Positions 7,324 to 14,352 of a stretch of DNA of 20,324 nucleotides are shown in pieces. The DNA is from JAKFEW01 sp036675505 (GTDB lineage: Bacteria > Cyanobacteriota > Sericytochromatia > S15B-MN24 > JAQBPE01): assembly GCA_036675505.1 (NCBI GenBank), contig JAKFEW010000095.1, forward strand, positions 1 through 20,324, in the 5' to 3' direction. The notes beneath the pieces are model-generated. The model searched no databases. It was not told where the DNA came from and saw nothing but the letters and a program-made list of their open reading frames with translations. The translations under genes and the position numbers were made by a program. Every line of letters begins with the position of its first letter. Position 1 is the first letter of the stretch.

Positions 7324-8748
7324 TCAGAGGGCCGAGAAGACCTTGCCGATTCCGCGCACGACGCCCTTCGCGCCCGAGGCCACCAGATCGACGCCCTTGG
7401 AGACGACGTTGCCCACGATCTCGACGGGCTTGGTGAGCGCGTAGGTGACTCCGCCCACGGCCATCTTGCCGAGGCCGGCCAGCGTGCCGCCGAAGCCCTT
7501 GCCGAGCTGCGACCAGCCCTGCTTGAACCACGAGCCGCCCCAGTCGCTCGCGGCGTTCGCGAGCAAGGTGGGGATGGCGACGAGGCCGCCGGCCACGAGC
7601 CGGACCAGGCCGCCGGTGAGGGTGGCGGGATCGCGACGCGCCCAGCCGCTCGTCACCTGCGTCAAGCCTTCGGCCACGCGCAAGCCGGTCATGCCCGTGT
7701 CGATGAACGAGTCGCGCTCGTCGTTGAGCAGGCGCGCGGGATGACCTTCGGGCTTCATCGTGATCGCGACGCGGTTGATGCCGAGCGGGAAGCCCTTGCC
7801 GCTGAGGTTGCTCCAGCGGGCCATGAAGGCGTCTTCGGCCATGAACTCGCGCTGGCCCCAGGGGTTCGCGAGCTCGATGTAGCGCTTGCCGTCGGGGCCC
7901 GTGCCGTAGCCGGTCACGACCTCGTAGTGCAGGCCAGTGCCGTCGTGCGATTCCTCGATGTCCATGAGAATCTGCACCGGCAGGCCCTGGTCGATCATGC
8001 GGTGGAGGTCCGCGATCGACGTATCCGAATGGACCGACGCCTCGAGGCCGTGGCGCTCGGCGTAGGCCGCGATGTCGCCGGGCGAGCTGAACATGTTGAA
8101 GTGCCGGATCTGGCGATCCACCTTCTCGCGGTCGAAGAGCGGCTTGCCGCCCGCCATGTAGTTCAGCATCATCGCCAGGCTGGTGGTGCCGCAGCCATTG
8201 GTCGAGCCCTGATCGAGGATCGTGAAGTTCGTCGGCTCGCCGTCGTCGGCGAAGCGGATGACCGAGTTGCCGCCGGTGAGGCCCGTCGGCGAGACCTTGC
8301 CCTGGCCCGGCGCGAGCGCGCCGGCCGAGGCCTGGGCGCGCGGCGGCTCGAGCGAGCCGTCGCCGTAGGTGCTGGCGGTGGCCGGGTTCCAGGCCGGCGC
8401 GACGGGCGCTGAGCGCGCGGCGACGGGGCGGCCTTCCTTGCGCGCGGCGAAAATCGCCTTCACGGAACGCTCGATCCGGTCCTGCAGCCAAGGATAGACC
8501 GTGCGATTCGGTTTGGCATCTTCGGTCAACTGGCGCTTCGGGGCCCAGGCGAGGGGGACGCGCCTGGCGGCCTGGACGGCGGCCGCGTTGGCGGTCTCGG
8601 CCACGCTGTCACCCGCCATCTTGGCGGCTTCCGGCACCGCGACGGCTTTCAATTCGATCGGCTGCGTGCCGGCGTTCGCGCCCACGCGGCCCGTGCCGCC
8701 GGTCTGGGGCACGCCGCCGTTGTTGCCTTTGATCCGGGGATCCGACAT
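7324..8748 (-). CDS. Papain/C39-like cysteine peptidase with Gly-rich hydrophobic tail
   Basis: This is a 474-residue protein, first gene of the minus-strand operon. The start at 8748 (MSDPRIKGNN) is preceded by AGAGGAA; the frame is open further upstream without support. Residues 1-160 look disordered. Residues 163-330 fit a papain-fold peptidase of the C39-like type: Q180 and C186 in LDQGSTNGCGTTSLAMML, H274 in GLHYEVVTGYG, and N295 in ELANPWG, i.e. a complete oxyanion Gln plus Cys-His-Asn set. Such domains cleave peptides, often at Gly-Gly leaders, or act as toxins or deamidases. Residues 378-474 are rich in Gly, Val, Ala and Leu with scattered Lys and Trp (VRLVAGGLVAIPTLL, GKGFGGTLAGLGKMAVGG, GAKGVVRGIGKVFSAL), resembling a membrane-active or amphipathic segment. 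There is no signal peptide. Activity is inferred from intact catalytic residues. Confidence 0.82.
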   Translation of the reverse strand: MSDPRIKGNNGGVPQTGGTGRVGANAGTQPIELKAVAVPEAAKMAGDSVAETANAAAVQAARRVPLAWAPKRQLTEDAKPNRTVYPWLQDRIERSVKAIFAARKEGRPVAARSAPVAPAWNPATASTYGDGSLEPPRAQASAGALAPGQGKVSPTGLTGGNSVIRFADDGEPTNFTILDQGSTNGCGTTSLAMMLNYMAGGKPLFDREKVDRQIRHFNMFSSPGDIAAYAERHGLEASVHSDTSIADLHRMIDQGLPVQILMDIEESHDGTGLHYEVVTGYGTGPDGKRYIELANPWGQREFMAEDAFMARWSNLSGKGFPLGINRVAITMKPEGHPARLLNDERDSFIDTGMTGLRVAEGLTQVTSGWARRDPATLTGGLVRLVAGGLVAIPTLLANAASDWGGSWFKQGWSQLGKGFGGTLAGLGKMAVGGVTYALTKPVEIVGNVVSKGVDLVASGAKGVVRGIGKVFSAL

Positions 8749-9045
8749 CGCTCGTTCCTCTTCCCTCGGCCCCGCCGAAGTTCCACTCGCCCACCGGGAA
8801 GTCATCGCCGCGATCGCCACGGACCTTGCGTGCGGTCGTCCGATTGTTTGCGGCTTCACACGGCCTTCTCCGTCCTTTTACCCAGGGTTCATCTCCGCGC
8901 CACGCGGGCCACCGAATCGGCCGGGCGTCGAGACGCACGAAGGCGGTTGGCCAGGGTGCCCTGGAGGGGCCGATGGGCGCGTGGCTTTACTCGAATGGGG
9001 CCGAACGCCGAAGGACGGCGTCAGGCGGGGAGGGAAGGGTTTTCT

Positions 9046-9897
9046 ATGCGCCGGTGGTGGCTGGTAGTGGGGCTGGTGCCGCCGTTGGCGGCGTGCCCAA
9101 GGCCTGACGGGCCGCCAATGGTGGCGGTGCAGGCTCCCGCGCGCGCCGAGGCGCCATTGCGCGTCGCGGGCACCCCGGCTGCCGACGGGTTCATGCAAGC
9201 CGACGCCATCGCCGCCCCCAGCGAGGCGCCGGCCGCGCCGCCGCCGGGCCGCCGCGCCTACCTCTCGGACTGGCGCGACGTGCCGGCGGGTCAGGCGCCA
9301 CCCGAGCTCGTCGACGTCCGGGCCGACGGGCACGCGCGCACCTGGCTCTACGACGGGGGCTGGCGCGTGGCCCACCGCGACGGCACGCCCGTGCTCGAGG
9401 TGCCCTTCGCGCTCACGACCCCGGTCGAGCCGCTCTCGTTCCGCCGCTGGAACGGCAACACGTTCGGTCCCGACGGCATGCTGCCGCGGCGCTATCGCGT
9501 GGAGGCGGACGCGCGCAGCCTGGGCGGCTCGAAGCGCTTCAACGGGTACGGCGAGCTCGCCATCCAGGCGTTCTACCTGGACCCCGAGAACTATGTCGAG
9601 GTGCTCCAGACCGACCGCGCCCTGCTGCTCTGGCAGGCCAAGGACGCCCCCCCGATGCAGGGCCGCGGCTGGCGGCAGCTCGCCCGCCTCGACCATCCCA
9701 CGAAGGCCGGCGAGTGGCTGCGCTTCGGCGCGGAGGTCGACCGCGACGCGGGCGAGATCACGGCCCTGCTGGACGGCCGCGCCGTGTTGCGCGCCCGCGC
9801 CTCGCTGATCACCGCGGCCAGCCCGGGCCGGCTGACGATCCGGGCGACCGGCAACAAGGAGGAATGGCGGCGGCTCGCGATCATCGACCTGCCCTGA
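9046..9897 (+). CDS. Hypothetical lipoprotein with a concanavalin/LamG-like domain
   Basis: This is a 283-residue protein with signal peptide MRRWWLVVGLVPPLAAC (lipobox LAAC, C17). The start at 9046 is preceded by GGGGAGGGAAGGG; the frame stays open further upstream but without a signal. A Pro/Ala-rich linker (about 18-75) precedes a domain rich in beta strands (about 80-283). Segments such as YRVEADARSLGG, YGELAIQAFYLDPENYVEVL, RFGAEVDRDAGEITALLDGRAV and GRLTIRATGNKEEWRRLAI follow the pattern of LamG/concanavalin-like jelly-roll domains (DUF1080-type), which often bind or act on carbohydrates. No catalytic residues can be named. It is divergent from the papain-like operon across 297 bp and converges with the sce7726 gene, 34 bp apart. 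Confidence 0.75.
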   Translation: MRRWWLVVGLVPPLAACPRPDGPPMVAVQAPARAEAPLRVAGTPAADGFMQADAIAAPSEAPAAPPPGRRAYLSDWRDVPAGQAPPELVDVRADGHARTWLYDGGWRVAHRDGTPVLEVPFALTTPVEPLSFRRWNGNTFGPDGMLPRRYRVEADARSLGGSKRFNGYGELAIQAFYLDPENYVEVLQTDRALLLWQAKDAPPMQGRGWRQLARLDHPTKAGEWLRFGAEVDRDAGEITALLDGRAVLRARASLITAASPGRLTIRATGNKEEWRRLAIIDLP

Positions 9898-9899
9898 GG

Positions 9900-9913
9900 C
9901 GTCGGCTTCGACG
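9900..9913. terminator. Small hairpin between convergent genes
   Basis: CGTCG-GCTT-CGACG (9900-9904 and 9909-9913) lies in the 34-bp gap between the plus-strand lipoprotein stop (9897) and the minus-strand sce7726 stop (9932). The 5-bp stem has no T tract, so it is only a weak terminator candidate. Confidence 0.2.
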
Positions 9914-9931
9914 AGACGGCGGCGTCAGGGC

Positions 9932-10708
9932 CTATACGCGGGCCGGGCCCAGCCCCATGATCAGCCACTGGAGCGACGGCTCGGGCGACGGCTCGGGCGA
10001 AGGCTCGGGTGGCGGCGTCGGGCGCGGCGGCGGCGCGCCCACCGGGGCCGGCACGGGCCGTGGGGCCTGGGCCGGCACCGGGCGTGGGGCCTGGGCCGCC
10101 GCTGGCGCCACGATCTCACCCGTCTTGCGCGCCCGCAGCACCAGGACGACCCGCTCGGTCAGCTCTTCCGGGGTGAACACCTCGAGCATGCGGTTCGCCA
10201 CCTCCCAGTACTTCAGCTTCGAGTACCCCCGCACCCCCGCCGCCCGCAAGCAGGCCGCGAGCTCGTCGCGCCACAGCAGGCGCACCACCCAGCGGTAGTT
10301 CGGACGCGGGTTGGGCGCCGGCTCGCGCAGCTCGGCGAAGCGGGTGCGGCCGTCCTCACCGACGGTGACCAGCACGATGCCCCACCAGGGCGGCACCAGC
10401 GCGAGCGCACGCCCGATCAGGGCCGGGCCGACCACCAGGGTCATGCGGTGGAACACCAGGCTGAAGTGCTTCGCCTGCGCCGGCAGCCGGGCGAGCGTGT
10501 CCTGGTCGCTCTTGATCTCGAAGCCGTGCAACTCGCCGGCGATCGCGCAGACGTCGACGCGGAACTTGCCATGCTTGATCGCGAGCTCGTCGACCACCGC
10601 CACGCCGGGCGCGCGCGCCGCCAGCCAGGCCTTGAGGGCCTGGCGGATTTCGGCTTCGCGGGGGGCGTGGAGTCGTTGGGTCATGCGAACCGGATCGAAG
10701 GACGGCAT
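9932..10708 (-). CDS. sce7726-family PD-(D/E)XK-like protein with Pro-rich tail
   Basis: This is a 258-residue protein. Residues 11-195 match what I know of the sce7726 family: an N-terminal helical part (EAEIRQALKAWL), E41, then FRVDVCAI with D52, GFEIKSDQDTLARL with E64 and K66, and Q78 in the following helix. Together these form a PD-(D/E)XK nuclease-type active site (E...D-x11-E-x-K...Q). The LVVG and VPPWWGI segments are also typical. The family is uncharacterised and often strain-variable; a nuclease or DNA-interaction role is inferred. The C-terminal 60 residues are an unusual Pro-rich extension with repeats (AQAPRPVP, PEPS) ending in a hydrophobic QWLIMGL. I chose the start at 10708, where AGGA lies about 8 nt upstream; M9 is the alternative. 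It is downstream of the DUF5335-like gene on the same strand, 60 bp apart. Confidence 0.82.
   Translation of the reverse strand: MPSFDPVRMTQRLHAPREAEIRQALKAWLAARAPGVAVVDELAIKHGKFRVDVCAIAGELHGFEIKSDQDTLARLPAQAKHFSLVFHRMTLVVGPALIGRALALVPPWWGIVLVTVGEDGRTRFAELREPAPNPRPNYRWVVRLLWRDELAACLRAAGVRGYSKLKYWEVANRMLEVFTPEELTERVVLVLRARKTGEIVAPAAAQAPRPVPAQAPRPVPAPVGAPPPRPTPPPEPSPEPSPEPSLQWLIMGLGPARV
9979..10098 (-). repeat. Coding tandem repeats in the Pro-rich tail
   Basis: A 12-bp GGCTCGGGCGAC-type unit occurs about three times (PEPS repeats, around 9979-10011). A 24-bp unit encoding QAPRPVPA begins CGTGGGGCCTGGGCC at 10059 and again at 10083. Both are confined to the C-terminal extension of the sce7726 protein. 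Confidence 0.75.
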
Positions 10709-10768
10709 CCCGATCCTGACGGGTTCTCGCCCTGCGCGCTGTGACGCCCGCCCGGCAGGGGGTGACGT

Positions 10769-11116
10769 TCAGGTCGACGGGAAGAAAACCAGCGTCTTCA
10801 CCTGCGCGCGGTCTTCGATGTCGAGGACCGCGACACGCCCGTCGTCGTCCTCCTGCACCCAGAGGTGCTCCGGCTGGTCGATCAGGTGCGTGAGCTTGCC
10901 CCTGCCAGGCTCGCCGGCGACGGTCAGGGCGATCGCCTCGGAATCGCCGCCCTTCTCCGCGCAGGTGATGCCGATCAGCGGCATGCCCGTCGCGAGCTCC
11001 TGATCACCCATATCCGGGCTCTCGACCCGAATGTCGACAGGGCGATCGCCTGCTCGCTCGCTGAGGCTCTCCAGGAATCCAGACCACTCACCCGCGGGGA
11101 TTTCGCGCGTCCGCAT
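10769..11116 (-). CDS. DUF5335-like small acidic protein
   Basis: This is a 115-residue protein from an ATG at 11116 with GGGAGGAAA 5-6 nt upstream. The frame extends further upstream but lacks another supported start. The sequence follows the DUF5335 pattern as I know it: IPAGEWSGFLESLSERAGDRPVDIRVESPDMG near the start, PLIGITCAEKGGDSEAIALTVAG in the centre, LTHLIDQPEHLWVQED, and a closing beta strand VKTLVFFP. No catalytic residues or membrane segments are visible. DUF5335 genes are short, widespread in environmental bacteria and of unknown function. The gene is divergent from the slipin/NfeD pair (199-bp shared upstream region) and precedes the sce7726 gene on the same strand. Confidence 0.8.
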   Translation of the reverse strand: MRTREIPAGEWSGFLESLSERAGDRPVDIRVESPDMGDQELATGMPLIGITCAEKGGDSEAIALTVAGEPGRGKLTHLIDQPEHLWVQEDDDGRVAVLDIEDRAQVKTLVFFPST

Positions 11117-11315
11117 CGACGTTTCCTCCCTCTGACAACCACGCTTCAACACCATTCGCCGGCACCCTCTCGGCGCCCGTGATCCCTTCATAGCACGGCT
11201 GTGCCCGCGGGCAAACCACCGCCGGGTCCTTCCGGCGTTCGCGCCTTTGCCCGCTCTCTCGATCGCCTGATGCGATCCGCACGCCGCGCCGGCATGATGC
11301 GAGCGGGAGGGCACC

Positions 11316-12107
11316 ATGGACATCATCACGTTCCTTTCGAGCTGGGGCTTCGTGGGCGCGCTGTTGTTCGCCTTCTTCGCCTCGGCCGTCAAGATCGTCC
11401 AGGAGTACGAGCGCGGCGTGATCTTCCGGCTCGGACGGCTGGCCGGCGCGCGCGGCCCCGGGCTGTTCTTCATCATCCCGATCGTCGATCGGATGGTGCG
11501 GCTCGACCTGCGCACCGTCACGTTCGAGCTGCCCCCGCAGGAAATCATCACGCGCGACAACGTGACCATCAAGGTCACGGCGGTCGTCTACTTCCGCATC
11601 CTCGACCCGCAGCACGCCGTCACCAAGGTGGCGGATTTCCACCTCGCCACCGTGCAAATCGCGATGACGACGCTCCGCAACGTGCTCGGGCAGTCGATGC
11701 TCGACGAGATCCTGTCCGAGCGCGCGCAGATCAACATGCGCCTGCAGCAGATCATCGACGAGCAGACCGAGCCCTGGGGCGTGAAGGTCAGCACGGTCGA
11801 GATCAAGGACGTCGAGCTGCCTTCCTCGATGCAACGCGCGATGGCCCGCCAGGCCGAGGCCGAGCGCGAGAAGCGCGCCAAGATCATCCACGCGGAAGGC
11901 GAGTTCCAGGCGGCCGCGCAGCTCGCCCGCGCGGCGACCGTGCTCGCCCAGGAGCCGATGGCGATGCAGCTGCGCTACCTCGCGACCCTGAACGAGATCG
12001 CCGCCGAGAAGAACAGCACGATCGTCTTCCCGCTGCCCGTGGAGCTGCTGACCCAGTATCTGAGACAGGCCGCGCGGGGGCCGCACGATGCGCCGCCGGC
12101 TGCCTGA
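11316..12107 (+). CDS. Slipin (stomatin/SPFH membrane protein)
   Basis: This is a 263-residue SPFH-domain protein of the slipin class. It has an N-terminal membrane segment (about 5-25), then KIVQEYERGVIFRLGRLAGARGPGLFFIIPIVDRM, a characteristic slipin signature. The core is PQEIITRDNVTIKVTAVVYFRI and LGQSMLDEILSERAQINMRLQQIID. The protein has VKDVELP-type IKDVELPSSMQRAMARQAEAEREKRAKII and an Ala/Glu-rich coiled coil. Slipins oligomerise at the cytoplasmic membrane and are cleaved at the C-terminus by NfeD proteases. The start at 11316 has GGGAGG 5 nt upstream. The 3' end overlaps the NfeD start by 20 bp, a conserved operon arrangement indicating translational coupling. Length and motifs are normal. 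Confidence 0.95.
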   Translation: MDIITFLSSWGFVGALLFAFFASAVKIVQEYERGVIFRLGRLAGARGPGLFFIIPIVDRMVRLDLRTVTFELPPQEIITRDNVTIKVTAVVYFRILDPQHAVTKVADFHLATVQIAMTTLRNVLGQSMLDEILSERAQINMRLQQIIDEQTEPWGVKVSTVEIKDVELPSSMQRAMARQAEAEREKRAKIIHAEGEFQAAAQLARAATVLAQEPMAMQLRYLATLNEIAAEKNSTIVFPLPVELLTQYLRQAARGPHDAPPAA

Positions 12108-13497
12108 CCGAGCGGTCTGGGCGGCCGCTCGGTTCTTCGGGTGGCTCGGGCTGATCATGGCGGGCCTGTGGCCGTGCCTCGCCTCGCTCGCCGCGCCGCC
12201 GGCCGGCAGCCCCGCCCCCAGCCCGCGAGCGACCGCGAACGTGAGCCCGACCGCGAACGTGAGCCCGAACGCGAACGTGAGCCCGACGGCGCTCGTGCTC
12301 GACCTCGCCGGGCCGATCAATCCGGTGACGGCCCGATACGTCGCCTACGGCCTCGCGGAGGCCGAGCGACGGGGCACGCGGGTGGTCGTGTTGCGCCTCG
12401 ATACGCCGGGCGGGCTCGACGAGGCGATGCGCGACATCGTGCGCGGGATCCTCGCCTCGACCGTGCCGGTGGTGGCCTATGTCGGGCCCTCCGGCGCGCG
12501 CGCGGCCTCGGCCGGGATGTTCATCGTGCTCGCCTCCCACGTCGCGGCGATGGCACCGAACACCACGATCGGCGCGGCGCACCCGGTGGGCGGCGGCGGC
12601 GAGGAGATCAAGGGGCCGATGGCCGACAAGGTCACGAACGATGCGGCCGCCTACGCGCGGGCCCTCGCGACGCAACGCGGCCGCAACGCGAAGTGGGCGG
12701 AAGAGGCGGTGCGCAAGAGCGTCTCGCTGGCGGCCGACGAGGCGCTGAAGCGGGGGGTGGTCGACCACGTGGCACAGGACCCGGCCGAGCTGCTCGCGCG
12801 CATCGACGGGATGAAGGTGACCATGGCCAGCGGCCCGCGGACGCTCGCGACCCGTGGCCTGGCGCTCGAGCCGCTGCCGATGTCGAAGCTGGAGGCGCTG
12901 CTGCTCGCGATCAGCCACCCCGCGATCGCCCTCCTGCTGCTCAACATCGGCATGCTGGGCATCGTCTTCGAGCTGCAGAATCCGGGCGGCATCGTGCCGG
13001 GCGTCGTGGGCGTGATCTGCCTGCTGCTCGGCTTCTACGCGCTCGGCATGCTCCCCGTGAACGGCGTGGGCGTGGCGCTCCTGCTCTTCGGCATGGCCTT
13101 GCTGGTGGCGGAGCTCTTCGTGCCGGCCTACGGCGTGCTCTCGATCGGCGGCGTGGCCGCGCTCGTGCTGGGCGCCCTGATGCTCTTCCAGCCGGACGCG
13201 GCGGGGTATGCGCCGCCGACCTGGCTGATCCTCGCGATCACCGTGCCGACGGCTTTGCTGATGACGTGGGCGGTGGCGATGGGCCTGCGCGCGCAACGCC
13301 GGCGCGTGGAGGCCGGGGTGGAGGACCTGATCGGCCGGCAGGCCGTGGTGCGTGAGGCGCTCGCCCCTGCGGGCGTGGTCTTCATGGACGGCGAGTTGTG
13401 GCGGGCGACGACGGCGGACGCGGCGGCGATCCCGGCCGGCGATCAGGTCGTGGTGGAGGCGATCGACGGCCTGACCTTGCGCGTCCGCAAGGCCTGA
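12088..13497 (+). CDS. nfeD: NfeD-family membrane serine protease (ClpP-class, NfeD1b)
   Basis: This is a 469-residue long-form NfeD. A signal/anchor segment (about 8-35) and a low-complexity linker with NVSPTA repeats (50-67) precede a ClpP/crotonase-fold protease domain (68-235). That domain contains RLDTPGGLDEAMRDI and YVGPSGARAASAGMF with the nucleophile serine S141 and the likely general base K181 (DKVTNDAAAY). Several membrane helices (about 277-400) and a C-terminal OB-fold NfeDC domain (about 408-469, VEDLIGRQAVV, GVVFMDGELWRA) follow. The assignment of K181 rests on alignment from memory with the archaeal 1510-N dyad. Its substrate is probably the hydrophobic C-terminus of the overlapping slipin, as shown for archaeal homologues. 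It ends 3 bp before the stop of the convergent lipoprotein gene. Confidence 0.94.
   Translation: MRRRLPDRAVWAAARFFGWLGLIMAGLWPCLASLAAPPAGSPAPSPRATANVSPTANVSPNANVSPTALVLDLAGPINPVTARYVAYGLAEAERRGTRVVVLRLDTPGGLDEAMRDIVRGILASTVPVVAYVGPSGARAASAGMFIVLASHVAAMAPNTTIGAAHPVGGGGEEIKGPMADKVTNDAAAYARALATQRGRNAKWAEEAVRKSVSLAADEALKRGVVDHVAQDPAELLARIDGMKVTMASGPRTLATRGLALEPLPMSKLEALLLAISHPAIALLLLNIGMLGIVFELQNPGGIVPGVVGVICLLLGFYALGMLPVNGVGVALLLFGMALLVAELFVPAYGVLSIGGVAALVLGALMLFQPDAAGYAPPTWLILAITVPTALLMTWAVAMGLRAQRRRVEAGVEDLIGRQAVVREALAPAGVVFMDGELWRATTADAAAIPAGDQVVVEAIDGLTLRVRKA
12235..12288 (+). repeat. 18-bp tandem repeat, three copies, in the NfeD linker
   Basis: Three near-identical copies of GCGAACGTGAGCCCGACC (12235-12252, 12253-12270, 12271-12288) differ only at the last two positions. 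They encode ANVSPT/ANVSPN repeats between signal segment and protease domain. The near-identity at all codon positions suggests a recent in-frame expansion. Confidence 0.92.
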
Positions 13498-13500
13498 ATG

Positions 13501-14181
13501 CTAGAAGGTCTTGTGCTCGTAGAAGCAGAACTGGTACGCGCCGCCATCCTTGTGCTTGCCGCCCGACTCGATGGTCACGGCGTTGTTCTCGTTGTCCATC
13601 AGGTCCGAAATCGTCCCGGCGACCCAGCGGGTCGACTCCTGGCGCATCTTGTCCTGCCCGGGCCGGAAGAGGAAGTGGCGGTTGATCACGTGGCGCACGG
13701 GAATCTTGCCGCGCTGAACGTCCGGGCCGGTCGCGAGCACCTGGGCCACGCCGTCGGCGATCCGCCGGATGTCGGCCTTGCCCATCTTCACGAGGTGCTG
13801 GTCCTTCACGCCGACGGCGCCCGAGAACAGGAACTTGGCCGAGCCGTCGGTGCTCATCTTCTCGATGACCGTCGCCGCCGGGATCGGCTTGAAGGGCTTG
13901 TTCGGGTCGAAGATGTCGGGCTTGTTCTCCATCCAGTCCTTGGTGCCCCACAGCAGCACCATGTGCCCCTCTTCGTGGCTGAGCTGTCCATCGGCATTCT
14001 TGTCGAGCACCTTCACGAGGGCCACGGCTTGCTCGCGGGGCATCGCGGCGCCCTTGCCCATCGCCTCGAAGTGGCCGTTGGCGACGGTTGCGGGGGCCAC
14101 GGCGGCAGGCTGGGCGTGCGCGCAGCCGCTGGCGGCGGCGATCACGAGGCAGGCGGCGAAAGGCTTGAAGGCGGTGCGCAT
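13501..14181 (-). CDS. EF-hand-containing putative lipoprotein
   Basis: This is a 226-residue secreted protein with signal peptide MRTAFKPFAACLVIAAASGC (cleavage or lipidation before C20; the -3 residue is Ala, so the lipobox is weaker than elsewhere in the window). A canonical EF-hand loop DKNADGQLSHEE (60-71, with Asp/Asn/Asp/Ser/Glu ligands) suggests calcium binding. The remaining part (about 75-226) has mixed helices and strands with conserved-looking aromatic and His residues (HVINRHFLFRPGQDK, YQFCFYEHKTF) and is unassigned. The start at 14181 is preceded by AAGGAACAGGACCT. It converges on nfeD with a 3-bp gap. It is divergent from the DUF4261-like gene across an AT-rich 171-bp region. 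A single EF-hand loop is less secure as a calcium site than a pair. Confidence 0.75.
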   Translation of the reverse strand: MRTAFKPFAACLVIAAASGCAHAQPAAVAPATVANGHFEAMGKGAAMPREQAVALVKVLDKNADGQLSHEEGHMVLLWGTKDWMENKPDIFDPNKPFKPIPAATVIEKMSTDGSAKFLFSGAVGVKDQHLVKMGKADIRRIADGVAQVLATGPDVQRGKIPVRHVINRHFLFRPGQDKMRQESTRWVAGTISDLMDNENNAVTIESGGKHKDGGAYQFCFYEHKTF

Positions 14182-14239
14182 AGGTCCTGTTCCTTGTCGG
14201 GAGGGGCGAACACCGGCCTTATCGCCCGGCAGGCCAGAA

Positions 14240-14320
14240 AGAAGGTAAAGGAATTGATAAGGATGGGAAAAGAAACGATTAACACAGTCTAATGCGCGCG
14301 GAAATCGGCTAAAATGGCGG
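14240..14320. promoter_or_regulatory. AT-rich divergent promoter region
   Basis: This stretch is markedly AT-rich (GGTAAAGGAATTGATAAGG, AACGATTAACACAGTCTAAT, GGCTAAAATGG) compared with flanking DNA, and lies between the divergent starts at 14181 and 14353. TAAAAT at 14310-14315 is a good plus-strand -10 candidate and would place transcription start near 14322, favouring the ATG at 14353 over the upstream ATG at 14314. No paired -35 at standard spacing is convincing. Confidence 0.35.
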
Positions 14321-14352
14321 CGCTCGGCGATCCCGACGAAAGCAGGCCCGCG

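Noticed and set aside
4536..7436. 966-codon plus-strand open frame antisense to the LysM and Pro-rich genes
   Set aside because: The minus-strand genes have clear domains (LysM, EF-hand) and ribosome binding sites. The antisense frame reads as Arg/Leu/Val-rich sequence with no domain and spans an intergenic gap, as expected from high-GC codon bias.
11884..13296. Long open frames overlapping nfeD on both strands (11884-13296 minus, 12141-13355 plus)
   Set aside because: Both are Arg/Ala/His-rich shadow translations of the NfeD gene, which has intact catalytic and membrane segments.
13382..13951. 189-codon minus frame bridging nfeD and the EF-hand lipoprotein gene
   Set aside because: It is an out-of-frame translation across two convergent genes with Arg/Pro-rich composition.
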